22,596 bases of DNA from Pseudomonadota bacterium (GCA_023433705.1 JAEYUC010000002.1:1-22596), one strand, 5' to 3'. Shown: positions 6,327-17,260, counted from the stretch's first letter. Notes: generated by a model not told the origin, from the letters alone. Numbers and translations are program-made.

Positions 6327-6716
6327 ATGAAACACTCACGCGCGATTGGTTTTGGATTCCTTGCGTCGATGTTGCTGGCGGCCGCTGCGGTCGGCCAGTC
6401 GAATCTCGTTTACAACAAGTGGAACATCGAGCTCGAAGGACAGCCGGTGAAGGCCGGCGACATGGTCTTCCGCGTCACGCCGCGGCAGGGCGAGCCCACC
6501 GACATCACGGTGAACGTCACGCCCGGACGCGACGAAGGCAAGGTCGTGAAAGACGTGCGCGATGCGCTCGCGGCCAAGCTGAGCCCCGATCGATACACGA
6601 TCGAGGCGGGCGGCAACGACATCACGATCAAGAAGAAGGAGGGGCAACCCGATTTCGCGCTCGAGCTCGTGGACTCGACCGTGCAGAACGTGAGCGTGAA
6701 GATCGAAGGCGAATAG
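6327..6716 (+). CDS. Exported protein of unknown function, 129 aa; paralogue of the next gene
   Basis: Family not recognised. Start chosen at the ATG at 6327, which has GAGGG 5-6 nt upstream and begins a clear signal peptide (residues 1 to about 23: MKHSR, then an Ala/Leu-rich core, AVGQ); in-frame upstream codons lack both. The mature protein of about 105 residues begins SNLVYNKWNIEL and has a repeated pattern of short strands: a GDMVFRV strand, a Thr/Val-rich strand ending in TPGRDEGKVVKDVRDAL (a helix), a Lys-rich IKKKEG turn, and a final strand ending EGE. No Cys is present. The next gene encodes the same domain: Trp32-Asn-Ile, the G-D-hydrophobic-V-F/L-R-V strand, the helix and the closing strand all align. 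Likely periplasmic. Nothing indicates an enzymatic role. Confidence 0.85.
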   Translation: MKHSRAIGFGFLASMLLAAAAVGQSNLVYNKWNIELEGQPVKAGDMVFRVTPRQGEPTDITVNVTPGRDEGKVVKDVRDALAAKLSPDRYTIEAGGNDITIKKKEGQPDFALELVDSTVQNVSVKIEGE

Positions 6717-6729
6717 ACCCGACGCAGGC

Positions 6730-6753
6730 GCGCCCCGGAATCCGCCGGGGCGC
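6730..6753 (+). terminator. GC-rich hairpin between the two paralogues
   Basis: A 9-bp perfect stem GCGCCCCGG/CCGGGGCGC with loop AATCCG begins 13 bp after the stop of the first paralogue. There is no T run, so it is more likely a processing or stabilising stem, or a factor-assisted terminator, than a full intrinsic terminator. Confidence 0.45.
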
Positions 6754-6785
6754 ATCGGCCCGGAGGTGACGTCCGGAGATCGAAC

Positions 6786-7436
6786 ATGGACATTCGTACG
6801 CTGGTCTGCGCAAGTTTGTTAGGTCTGGCGGCGCCGTGGACGCAAGGGCAGAGCGACCCGCCTCTCGCCGAAGCCTGGAACATCCGCCCCAGCGGAATCG
6901 CGTCGTCGAGCGGTGACATCGTGCTGCGTGTCATCCCGCCGGACGGCTCGGACCCGGTGGAGGTAACCGTCCCGGTGCTCTCGGGGTCCACCGACCAAGA
7001 CGTGGCGCGCTCGATCCGTCGCGCCATGAACTCTCAACTGCGGTCCGATCACTTCGACGTGGCCATCGGGGAAGGCGCGAACGTGCTCGTAACGAGCCCG
7101 CGCGGCCGCGCGATTTTCGGCGTGGGCCTGGTGACCTCCGACGTCGACAATTTGCGGGTGTTCGTGAACTCGACGCTGCCGGTGGCCCAGCCCGCGACGC
7201 CCGCGCAGCCCGGGTCCGAAAGCGTGCCGCAACCCGTTCCGCAGCCGCCTCCGCAGTCGTCACCTCCGCAGCCGTCGGGCGGCGTCGCGGTGCCCGGACC
7301 GACTTCGACTCCGCTGCCTCGGAAGTCGCTTCCCACTCCGCAGCCTTCCACGCCGATCCCGGAACCGTCGATCCGTCCCCCCGCGGGCGGCATCCGTCCG
7401 CCGAATACCGGCTCGGCGCCCGGCACGCAAGACTAA
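6786..7436 (+). CDS. Exported protein with Pro-rich tail, 216 aa; paralogue of the preceding gene
   Basis: Family not recognised. The ATG has GGAG 7 nt upstream. Residues 1 to about 21 are a signal peptide. Residues 29-133 repeat the domain of the preceding protein: Trp31-Asn-Ile, SSSGDIVLRVIPPDG, a Val/Thr strand, the DQDVARSIRRAMNSQL helix, an IGEGANVLV strand and a closing DNLRVFVN strand. The remainder (about 134-216) is a low-complexity tail rich in Pro, Gln, Ser and Thr (PQPVPQPPPQSSPPQPS and similar) that could span the peptidoglycan or bind partners. The tail is absent from the first paralogue, so the pair looks like a tandem duplication followed by tail gain or loss. Spacing of 69 bp on the same strand suggests joint expression unless the intervening hairpin separates them. 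Confidence 0.85.
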   Translation: MDIRTLVCASLLGLAAPWTQGQSDPPLAEAWNIRPSGIASSSGDIVLRVIPPDGSDPVEVTVPVLSGSTDQDVARSIRRAMNSQLRSDHFDVAIGEGANVLVTSPRGRAIFGVGLVTSDVDNLRVFVNSTLPVAQPATPAQPGSESVPQPVPQPPPQSSPPQPSGGVAVPGPTSTPLPRKSLPTPQPSTPIPEPSIRPPAGGIRPPNTGSAPGTQD

Positions 7437-7518
7437 AAGGGCGCTCCGGATCCCCGGATTCTCACATCGGCCATTGGTCTTACTACGGGCGCGGAGCCCA
7501 CCGGGCTAGCCTCGCTCC

Positions 7519-8850
7519 GTGACACTCTCGATCCCCATCCTCGGCTCGCGCGCGCGCGAACCGTTGCCCGGCACCGGCATCACGCTGCGCGCCGCGGGTT
7601 TCCGCGGCGAGATGTCGCGCCTCGCGGGAGATCCCGCGAACGACGACATGGATCCGCTGCCGATCGCGCTGGCCGCGGCCGGCGCCGATGTCGTACTGGC
7701 ATCACGACTCGAGCTGCAGATAGAAGCCGTCGCACAGGACGACGCGCGGCTGCGCACGCGCAGCGCGGCGTTCACACATCCGCAGCTCATCGTGCCGCGC
7801 CGCCCGAATATCGCGTACGCGCTGCTGCAGACGGATGCGCAGGGCCGCTCCGGATTCGTGCTGCCGCTTCCCGGGACCGCGGATGAGGCCATCTTCCCGC
7901 TCGCGATCCCGGCCGGCGGCACGGCGCATCGCGCACTGCGCCTGTTGATGTGGCCCGGCAACCCGGTGCTGGATGCCGGCGCGCTGGAGTCGACCGCGCA
8001 GTGGGAGCGATTCCGCCGACCTAACTACGTGACCACCGTCGGTTCGGGCGGACGGCGCTCGATGCCGGCGTGGTCCGAGCTCGACGACGGGCCGCTGCTG
8101 TTGCTGCTGCACGGCACGTTCGGCACGCCCGAATCCGCGTTCGGCGCATGGTTCGAGGATCCGTCGTTCGGGCGGATCGTCGAGCGTTATGACGGTCGCG
8201 TGATCGCTTTCGCTCATCCGACGCTCGCGGCGAGCATCTCGGAGAATCTCGGCTGGCTGCTTGCGCAGCTGCCGGTCCGCACGCAACCGGTCGACATCGT
8301 CGGCCACGGTCGCGGAGGTCTGCTGGCGCGCGTGCTGGTTGCCGACGGCCGCCTGCCGGTGCGGCGCGTCTGCCAGGTCGGCACTCCGAACAACGGCACG
8401 CCGCTCGCGCGCGAGCCGCTCTCGTGGCTCAACGCTCATGTCGCGCCGCTGACTTCGATACCCGCGCGGTATTCGTTCCTGACCCTGGAAGGTGCGCTCG
8501 CGATGATGCGCAGCGTCGCGCTCCGCGCGGAGCCGGGACTGCCCGGCATCGACGAAGTGCTTCCGGACGGCTCGCCGCTCGCCGACGTCGGCAAGCTGGA
8601 ATCGGCGGTGAGCTGGTACACGATCGGCGCAGACTACCGACCGGAGACGGAGAGCGATTCGGAGGGCGCCCGGGAATCCCCCAACGACCTCGTGGTTGCG
8701 AGCGAGGACTGCCATCGCCCCGGACCCGAAGTCGCGGACTCGCTGCGTATCTCTGGCGAGAACGTGCACCACCACAACTACTTTTCCGACCGCACGGTGC
8801 GTGAACGCCTGTTCGACTGGCTTTGCGAGCCACGTCGATCGAGAATGTAG
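7519..8850 (+). CDS. Alpha/beta-hydrolase-fold (lipase-like) protein lacking the canonical nucleophile Ser
   Basis: 443-residue protein with no signal peptide. Residues 1 to about 165 form an N-terminal domain without a recognised motif; the alpha/beta-hydrolase core follows. Visible core features are the oxyanion-hole strand LLLLLHGTFGT (His198-Gly199), the elbow VDIVGHGRGGLLAR with Gly264 where lipase-like relatives have Ser (GHSxGG), a probable acid at Asp390 (SPNDLVV) and a late histidine cluster His417-419 (VHHHNYF). The fold is therefore kept while the nucleophile codon is GGT (8308-8310), one base from AGT. It may be an inactive or repurposed relative, or use another residue. The GTG start at 7519 has no evident ribosome binding site; an internal ATG at 7612 is an alternative. 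It resembles large PGAP1-like/DUF7379-like hydrolases of proteobacteria, by motif only. Confidence 0.82.
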   Translation: MTLSIPILGSRAREPLPGTGITLRAAGFRGEMSRLAGDPANDDMDPLPIALAAAGADVVLASRLELQIEAVAQDDARLRTRSAAFTHPQLIVPRRPNIAYALLQTDAQGRSGFVLPLPGTADEAIFPLAIPAGGTAHRALRLLMWPGNPVLDAGALESTAQWERFRRPNYVTTVGSGGRRSMPAWSELDDGPLLLLLHGTFGTPESAFGAWFEDPSFGRIVERYDGRVIAFAHPTLAASISENLGWLLAQLPVRTQPVDIVGHGRGGLLARVLVADGRLPVRRVCQVGTPNNGTPLAREPLSWLNAHVAPLTSIPARYSFLTLEGALAMMRSVALRAEPGLPGIDEVLPDGSPLADVGKLESAVSWYTIGADYRPETESDSEGARESPNDLVVASEDCHRPGPEVADSLRISGENVHHHNYFSDRTVRERLFDWLCEPRRSRM

Positions 8851-8938
8851 GAGCCGTCTCACTTCGCGAGGCGAACCGGTTCGATGGTCGCCCTCGCGAG
8901 GCTGCGGCAACATTTCCACGCATTCTCGAGGGATCGAC

Positions 8939-9160
8939 ATGAGCGGCAGCAAAATCATCGCAATCGTCCTGATCGTCGCCGGCATTCTCGGCCTGGTTTA
9001 CGGCAAGTTCACGTACACCAAGGAAACGCACGACGCGAAGATCGGACCCATCGAAATGTCGATCAAGGACAAGGAAACGGTGAACGTCCCCGTGTGGGCG
9101 GGAATCGGCGCGATCGTGATCGGCGCCGGGCTGCTCGTCGTGGGCGGGCGCCGCACCTGA
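8939..9160 (+). CDS. Small two-helix membrane protein, 73 aa
   Basis: Function unknown. The ATG at 8939 has GAGGG 6 nt upstream and is preferred over upstream in-frame codons. Two membrane segments (about residues 5-22, KIIAIVLIVAGILGLVYG, and 50-68, VWAGIGAIVIGAGLLVVGG) flank a charged loop of about 28 residues (TYTKETHDAKIGPIEMSIKD). The loop is probably periplasmic, since the protein ends in GRRT. I recall similar proteins as widespread small hypothetical membrane proteins in Proteobacteria but cannot give a family name. It follows the hydrolase gene by 88 bp and is closed by a strong terminator at 9221. Confidence 0.85.
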   Translation: MSGSKIIAIVLIVAGILGLVYGKFTYTKETHDAKIGPIEMSIKDKETVNVPVWAGIGAIVIGAGLLVVGGRRT

Positions 9161-9191
9161 AAGGTACCGGTAAGGGTTGGCGTGGCATAAC

Positions 9192-9199
9192 TTAGTTAG
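9192..9199 (+). other. TTAGTTAG motif ahead of terminator
   Basis: An in-line pair of TAG codons (TTAGTTAG) 32 bp after a gene stop and 22 bp before the terminator hairpin. Very similar GTAGTTAG octamers occur at 6044-6051 (plus), 17313-17306 (minus) and 1456-1449 (minus). Confidence 0.35.
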
Positions 9200-9220
9200 C
9201 CGCCGACCCAGTTGAGCCAG

Positions 9221-9258
9221 AAACCGGCCCCGCCTTGTGGCGCGGGGCCGGTTTTTTT
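9221..9258 (+). terminator. Strong intrinsic terminator
   Basis: A 13-bp perfect stem AAACCGGCCCCGC/GCGGGGCCGGTTT (9221-9233, 9242-9254) with an 8-nt loop runs into seven consecutive T residues (9252-9258). It ends the transcript of the 73-aa membrane protein and insulates the next gene. Confidence 0.93.
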
Positions 9259-9306
9259 GTGCGCCGGTACCGGGCACTGCCGCCGTGGCTCTGCCATAAA
9301 TGCCGC

Positions 9307-10455
9307 ATGAAGAAACTCTTGTGGCTCGCGGCGCTGCTTTTCGCGTCGACTGTTCAATCCCAGGTGATCGCGCCGGTCGACCGGCAGGCCGTGCAGGAGG
9401 TGGGCGAGTCGATCGCTCGGGCGCTGAACGAGCGCGACAAAGGCGCCGTGGCCGACCTGATCGACCTGAGGTCGCTGGCAACCCGTGCCGCCCGGGTCCT
9501 CGAGCTCGGCAAGGCCGATCAGGATGCCTATGTGCGCGGCGTCGAATCGGTCGGCGGCGCGCGCCTGATGGAGGGTCTGTTCAGGACGCTCGAAACCAGC
9601 CAGGGGTCGGCCCGGTTCATGCGCCTGACAGATTCCCGACCGGTGCGTGCGCTGGTCCGGTTCGACCTCGGCGCCAACGGCTGCGACTATCTCGAATACG
9701 TGGTCGACGCGAGCTCGGGGCGCCCGAGGATCGTCGACTGGTTCCAGCTTTCGTCGGGCCAGCTCATATCCGTCACGTTGGGCGGCATCGGGCAGCTTTT
9801 CACGACCCGCGACGCGGGTCTCCTGGGCCGTCTTCTCGACATCAAGAGTGTCGACGAGGAGCACATGGTGAGGCTGCGCCGAATCGGCGAACTCAACCGC
9901 ACGGGTAAATACGCCGAAGCGGTGGAGCAGTTCCACCAGCTTCCCGAGCAGATCGCCAATGCGCGCATCATGCTGACCATGCGTTCGCAGGCCGCGTCGC
10001 TCGGCGGGATGCGCGAGGAGTACGACCGCACGCTCGCCACGATCGCGCAGAAGTATTCCGACGATCCCGCGACGGCATTCATGCTGATCGATCACTATTT
10101 CAATGTGAAGGACTACCCGAAGGCGCTTTCGTCGATCGACATCATCGAAAAACGCGTCGGCCGGGACGGCGTCACGACCGTGCTGCGGGCGGCGCTGCAT
10201 TTCGCCTCGGGCGACCTCGCGAATGCGCTCAAACACGCGGACGAATCGATCGCGCTCGAGCCCGACCGCCTGCAGGGATACGACACGCGTGCCTCCGTGC
10301 TCGTCGGGCTGGGGCGTCACTCCGACGCCGTCGCGGCCTATCGCGACATGGAAAGCCGCTTCGACCTCAAGTTCACGCGCGAAATATTCACCGAAGATCC
10401 GACCTTCGAGAAATTCGTGGCGTCGAAGGAATTCCGGAAGTGGCTGCCGCTCTGA
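9307..10455 (+). CDS. Exported TPR-like repeat protein, 382 aa
   Basis: Function unknown; probably a periplasmic protein-interaction scaffold. Start chosen at the ATG at 9307, giving a signal peptide (MKKLLWLAALLFASTVQS, cleavage near residue 18); the upstream in-frame extension would lie inside the terminator. No strong ribosome binding site is seen. Residues about 20-180 form a mixed domain that begins with a helix carrying NERDKGAVADLIDL and includes a beta-rich part (RALVRFDLGANGCDYLEYVVD). Residues about 195-360 are paired helices of TPR character: LNRTGKYAEAVEQF, FNVKDYPKALSSIDII, FASGDLANALKHADESIALEPDRLQGY and LVGLGRHSDAVAAYRDM. The last 25 residues are charged. It is convergent with yadH with only 11 bp between stops and no hairpin there. 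Confidence 0.88.
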   Translation: MKKLLWLAALLFASTVQSQVIAPVDRQAVQEVGESIARALNERDKGAVADLIDLRSLATRAARVLELGKADQDAYVRGVESVGGARLMEGLFRTLETSQGSARFMRLTDSRPVRALVRFDLGANGCDYLEYVVDASSGRPRIVDWFQLSSGQLISVTLGGIGQLFTTRDAGLLGRLLDIKSVDEEHMVRLRRIGELNRTGKYAEAVEQFHQLPEQIANARIMLTMRSQAASLGGMREEYDRTLATIAQKYSDDPATAFMLIDHYFNVKDYPKALSSIDIIEKRVGRDGVTTVLRAALHFASGDLANALKHADESIALEPDRLQGYDTRASVLVGLGRHSDAVAAYRDMESRFDLKFTREIFTEDPTFEKFVASKEFRKWLPL

Positions 10456-10466
10456 ACGCGCTCTAG

Positions 10467-11224
10467 CTAGTTCTTCAGCTTGTAACCTGTCCGGAACATC
10501 CAGACGATGATGCCGAGGCAGATCGCCAGGAAGCCGACGGTGATGCCGAAGCTCAGCCACACGTTCACGTCCGCCTGGCCGAAGAAGCTCCAGCGGAAGC
10601 CGTTCACCAGGTAGACGACGGGGTTGAACAACGTGACCTGCTGCCAGAGCGGCGGCAGCATCGAGATCGAGTAGAAACTGCCGCCGAGGAACGTGAGCGG
10701 CGTGACGATCATGGTCGGCACGATGCTGGTCTTCTCCCAACTATCCGCCCAGATGCCGATCGCGAAGCCGAGCAGGCTGAACGTCACCGACGTCAGGATC
10801 AGGAAGCCCAGCATGATGAACGGGTGCTGGATCTCGAACGGCACGAACAGGCGCGCGGTAGCCAGGATGATGGTGCCGAGCATCACCGACTTCGTCGCCG
10901 CCGCGCCCACGTAGCCGGCCAGCACTTCGAGCACCGACACGGGCGCGGACAGCAGCTCGTAGATGGTGCCCGAGAACTTGGGCATGTAGATGGCGAACGA
11001 GGAGTTGTTGAGGCTCTCGGTCAGCACCGTGAGCATGATGAGTCCGGGCACGATGAACGCGCCGTACGACACGCCGTCGATGCTCACCATGCGCGAGCCG
11101 ATCGCGGATCCGAAGACCACGAAGTACAGCGAGGTCGTGATGACGGGCGTCGCGATGCTCTGGAACACGGTCCTGAACGTGCGCGACATCTCGAAGTGGT
11201 AGATGGCCCGGATGGCGTGCAGGT

Positions 11225-11228
<4 letters not shown>
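10467..11228 (-). CDS. yadH: ABC-2 type transporter permease (YadH-like)
   Basis: Membrane subunit of an ABC-2 exporter. The 253-residue protein has the family layout: a cytoplasmic N-terminal helix (IRAIYHFEMSRTFR), then about six membrane segments, including SIATPVITTSLYFVVFG, the third/fourth-segment region FIVPGLIMLTVLTESLNNSSFAIYMPKF, and the final TVGFLAICLGIIVWM. The loop FLGGSFYSISMLPPLWQQVTLFNPVVYLVNGFRWSFFG is strongly conserved in YadH-type permeases. Its ATG overlaps the stop of the ATPase gene by 4 bp (ATGA), so the two are translationally coupled. Substrate unknown; E. coli YadGH is also uncharacterised as far as I know. Length is close to E. coli YadH. Confidence 0.93.
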
Positions 11229-12148
<920 letters not shown>

Positions 12149-12235
12149 GGGGTCGCTACGTTAACGATCCGCACCGTCCGACTCAATCACTCGGAAGGGC
12201 TAGATCCCTGATAGATTCTTGCGGTGGAGTTAGAT

Positions 12236-12880
12236 TTGCTTCAACGCGCCGCCGTCGATGCCGCCCGGATCTGCATATTGCTGGCGGCCGGCAGCGCCTG
12301 GGCGAGCAGCCCCGACATCGCCGCGGCCGCGCGCGCCCAGGTCGGTCTGACGGTTCACTACGACCCGGCCTACCGCAAGCTTGCCTATCCGGGTGGAGAC
12401 GTGCCGCCCGAGCGCGGTGTGTGCACCGACGTCGTCGTGCGCGCGCTGCGCAGTGCCCGCTCCATCGACCTGCAGCGCCGCGTGCACGAGGACCTGGCCG
12501 CGAACTGGAATGCCTACCCGCATCCGTCGAGCTGGCGCCTCTCGAAACCCGACTCCAACATCGATCACCGCCGCGTGCCGAACCTCATGACCTGGTTCGA
12601 ACGCGGTGGGTATTCGCGCCCGATCGCGCGCATGGCGGCGGACTATCTACCGGGCGACGTGGTCGCGTGGGACCTCGGCCGCGGCATCCTGCACATCGGA
12701 ATCGTGAGCGACCTGAAGTCGGACGGCGTACCGCTCGTCATTCACAACATCGGTGCCGGGACGCGCGAGGAGGACATCCTGTTCCGGTACACCATCATCG
12801 GGCACTACCGTCTCCCCTCCGGGAGTCCGGTGCCCTCCGCCGGGGCCGCTTTCCCACCGCCATCTGTCGCCGGACGCTGA
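12236..12880 (+). CDS. Exported DUF1287 (YijF-like) protein with NlpC/P60-like Cys/His pattern
   Basis: Uncharacterised exported protein of the DUF1287/YijF family. I place the start at TTG 12236, which is preceded by GGTGGAG with a 6-nt gap and gives MLQRAAVDAARICILLAAGSAWA as signal peptide (214 residues). The GTG at 12224, four codons earlier, would itself lie in that ribosome binding site. Family features, numbered from TTG: RGVCTDVVVRAL with Cys63, SNIDHRRVPNL, LPGDVVAWDL, LHIGIVSD with His153, and VIHNIGAG with His170. A Cys at a helix start followed by a GD-W strand and a His strand is the circular arrangement of NlpC/P60-type cysteine peptidases and amidases, so a cell-wall role is possible but inferred. 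The next gene, an ABC exporter, begins 41 bp downstream on the same strand. Confidence 0.88.
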   Translation: MLQRAAVDAARICILLAAGSAWASSPDIAAAARAQVGLTVHYDPAYRKLAYPGGDVPPERGVCTDVVVRALRSARSIDLQRRVHEDLAANWNAYPHPSSWRLSKPDSNIDHRRVPNLMTWFERGGYSRPIARMAADYLPGDVVAWDLGRGILHIGIVSDLKSDGVPLVIHNIGAGTREEDILFRYTIIGHYRLPSGSPVPSAGAAFPPPSVAGR

Positions 12881-12921
12881 CTCACCTCGATCCCGGTTTC
12901 ACGTTAGGCTAGGGCGCTCAC

Positions 12922-14784
<1,863 letters not shown>

Positions 14785-14808
14785 GACTTGGTTTTACCGG
14801 TGTTCGGT

Positions 14809-14821
14809 GGTGTCAGGCACC
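14809..14821. repeat. GGTGTCAGGCACC dispersed motif
   Basis: Near-palindromic 13-mer in the 134-bp gap between the ABC exporter and the GH44 gene, followed by a ragged partner ending in GGACAC (14851-14856). Similar to GGTGCCTGGCACC at 17261. The two copies bracket the GH44 gene. Confidence 0.5.
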
Positions 14822-14918
14822 GATCCGGTGAAAATCGGTTCGCCGAAAACGGACACATTGTTCCCGACGCGCCTGCGCGGTTAAGGTTGAAGCCGCAGGT
14901 TCCAGGGGGGCGAACATA

Positions 14919-17249
14919 ATGTCGAAGTTCTTGCGCGCGGCACTCGCCGCGTATTTGGTGCTGCTCGTCTCATGTGGTGGTGGAGGAGGCGACGGAAGTG
15001 GCGGATCGACGCCCCCGCCACCGCCGCCGCCATCCGCGGCTGTACGCACGCTCGCCGTGGCCACGCAGCCCGGAGGCGCGGCTGCCACGGCGGCACTGGC
15101 CACGCAGCCGGTCATTCACGTCCGCAGCGACGGCGCGACCGCCACGACCGACAACACCACCGTCGTGACGGTAGCCATCGTTCCGGGCAGTGGCGCCGCC
15201 GGTGCGGTGCTCACCGGCACCACGACGGCCACCGCGGTCGCCGGGGTCGCCACCTTCACGAACCTCGCGATCGACCGGGCCGGGACTAACTATCAGCTGC
15301 GTTTCACGGCCAACGGCGTGACGGAGGTGACGAGCAACACGTTCGACATCACCGCGCCGTCCGCACGCGCGCTCTTCATCGCGACACAGCCGGTGTCCGC
15401 GTCGATCAACGGGCAGCTCCTGCCCTTGCCCGATGTTCAGGTGCGCGTGAACGGCGCGCTCGACACGACCGACCGGGAGACCGTGGTCACCGCGTCGCTC
15501 GTGCCCGGAACCGGGGCCGCCGGGGCTACGCTCGGCGGAACGACTTCGGTCACCGTCGTCGCCGGCCGCGCCATCTTCACGGATCTCACCGTGAGCGCGG
15601 CTGGCGCCGGTCATCGACTCCGGTTCACGGCGACCGATGCGACCGAAGCCGTCAGCGACACCTTCTGGATCACCACGGCCGGCGGCGTCATTCCGCCGTC
15701 GACTCCGCCCGCGAGCGCGGTGACCTTCGCGATCGACAGCACGCAGGATCCGCGGCCGATCTCGCGGTTCATTTATGGCATGAACGGCTGGGACCCGACG
15801 CAACGGCCCGCAAACCTCACACTCTCGCGCTCCGGGGGCAACCGCATGACCGCGTACAACTGGGAAACCAACGCGAGCAACGCGGGCAGCGACTGGCTCA
15901 ACCAGAACGACGACTTCCTGGGCGGCGGCACTACGCCGAATGGCGCGGTGGGTCCCGGCATCGTTGCGGCGCGCAACGCGGGCGCCGGCATCATCGTGAC
16001 GATGCCGACGATCGGCTACGTCGCGGCCGACAAGCTCGGCGGCGGCGACGTCAACCAGACGCCCAACTACTTGTCCGTGCGCTTCCACCAGAGCCTGCCG
16101 AGCAAACCAGGCGCCTTTTCGCTCGCGCCCGACACCACGGATGCATTCGTCTACCAGGACGAGTACATCAACTTCCTGGACCACACGTATCCGGACGCGT
16201 TCAGCGACTCGAACACGCCGATCTTCATCAGCCTCGACAACGAACCGGACCTCTGGCACACGACACACGCGCGCCTGCGAGGTGATGCGACGAATCCACC
16301 CGGCGAGCAGGAAGGTGTGAACGTCACCTACGCGGAGATCGTGCAGCGAAGCGTCGACTACGCAACCGCCGCGAAGAACGTGAACGGCAGCGTGAAGATC
16401 TTCGGCCCGGTGAATTACGGCTGGCAGGGCATGATCCGGTTGCAGGACGCGGCCGATCACGGGAATCGCGACTTCCTCGACTTCTACCTGGACGCGATGT
16501 CCCACGCTCATCTCGACGCGGGCCGGCGCCTGCTGGATGTGCTCGACGTGCACTGGTACCCGGAAGCGCAGGGCGGCGGCGTGCGCATCACGGGCGAGGA
16601 CACGTCCGCGGCCGTGGCCGCCGCGCGCAAGCAGGCGCCGCGCAGCCTCTGGGATCCGAGCTACACGGAGACGAGCTGGATCACGCAGTACAGCACCAAC
16701 GGTCCGATCCGCCTGTTGCCGCGGCTCAAGGAAAAGATCGGATTGCACTACGACGGAACGGCGCTCGCGATCACCGAGTACAACTACGGCGGCGCGAATC
16801 ACATCTCGGGGGCGATCGCGCAGGCGGACGTGCTCGGCATCTTCGGTCGCGAAGGAGTGTTCGCCGCGAATCTGTGGCGCTTGACGGAGAACAACGCGTT
16901 CATATACGGCGCGTTCGAGATGTACCGAAACTACGACGGGGCAAACGGCAGTTTCGGCGACAAGGGCATCCGCGCCACGAACAGCGACGTCGCGGCGGCG
17001 TCGGTCTACGCCAGCGTGAATGGCATCGATCCCGAGCGCATGGTGATCGTGGCCATCAACAAGAACGATACCGCGACGACCGCGGGCATCGCGATCTCGC
17101 ACAGCCTGCCGTTCCGCACGGCGCGGGTCTACCAGCTCACGAGCGCGAGTTCGTCGCCCCAGCGCGCCGCGGACATCGAGATCACGCTGACCAACGCGTT
17201 CCAGTACACGATGCCCGCCAACAGCGTGACGACACTGGTGCTGGAGTAG
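14919..17249 (+). CDS. GH44 beta-glucanase/xyloglucanase lipoprotein with two N-terminal Ig-like repeats
   Basis: Secreted or outer-membrane-anchored endo-acting glycoside hydrolase of family 44, known for cellulose, xyloglucan and mixed beta-glucans. 776 residues. A lipoprotein signal ends at LVSC, with Cys19 as the lipidation site, followed by a Gly run and seven Pro (linker 20-40). Residues 44-146 and 150-252 are two copies of one Ig-like domain (ATQP..., VxxxxVPGxGAAGAxLxGTT, VAGxAxFT, LRFTAxxxTE). The catalytic domain starts near 267 (AVTFAID ... RFIYGMNGWD); the acid/base is Glu442 in SLDNEPDLW and the nucleophile Glu620 in ITEYNYGG, both in the family-specific context. The last 110 residues are the C-terminal beta-sandwich typical of GH44. 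GGGGGG 8 nt before the ATG is the ribosome binding site. It stands alone, with no sugar transporter or regulator beside it. Confidence 0.94.
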   Translation: MSKFLRAALAAYLVLLVSCGGGGGDGSGGSTPPPPPPPSAAVRTLAVATQPGGAAATAALATQPVIHVRSDGATATTDNTTVVTVAIVPGSGAAGAVLTGTTTATAVAGVATFTNLAIDRAGTNYQLRFTANGVTEVTSNTFDITAPSARALFIATQPVSASINGQLLPLPDVQVRVNGALDTTDRETVVTASLVPGTGAAGATLGGTTSVTVVAGRAIFTDLTVSAAGAGHRLRFTATDATEAVSDTFWITTAGGVIPPSTPPASAVTFAIDSTQDPRPISRFIYGMNGWDPTQRPANLTLSRSGGNRMTAYNWETNASNAGSDWLNQNDDFLGGGTTPNGAVGPGIVAARNAGAGIIVTMPTIGYVAADKLGGGDVNQTPNYLSVRFHQSLPSKPGAFSLAPDTTDAFVYQDEYINFLDHTYPDAFSDSNTPIFISLDNEPDLWHTTHARLRGDATNPPGEQEGVNVTYAEIVQRSVDYATAAKNVNGSVKIFGPVNYGWQGMIRLQDAADHGNRDFLDFYLDAMSHAHLDAGRRLLDVLDVHWYPEAQGGGVRITGEDTSAAVAAARKQAPRSLWDPSYTETSWITQYSTNGPIRLLPRLKEKIGLHYDGTALAITEYNYGGANHISGAIAQADVLGIFGREGVFAANLWRLTENNAFIYGAFEMYRNYDGANGSFGDKGIRATNSDVAAASVYASVNGIDPERMVIVAINKNDTATTAGIAISHSLPFRTARVYQLTSASSSPQRAADIEITLTNAFQYTMPANSVTTLVLE

Positions 17250-17260
17250 GACGATAAGAC

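Noticed and set aside
14970..17102. 710-codon open frame antisense to the GH44 gene
   Set aside because: Arg/Val/His/Asp-rich shadow of a gene with intact catalytic motifs on the other strand.
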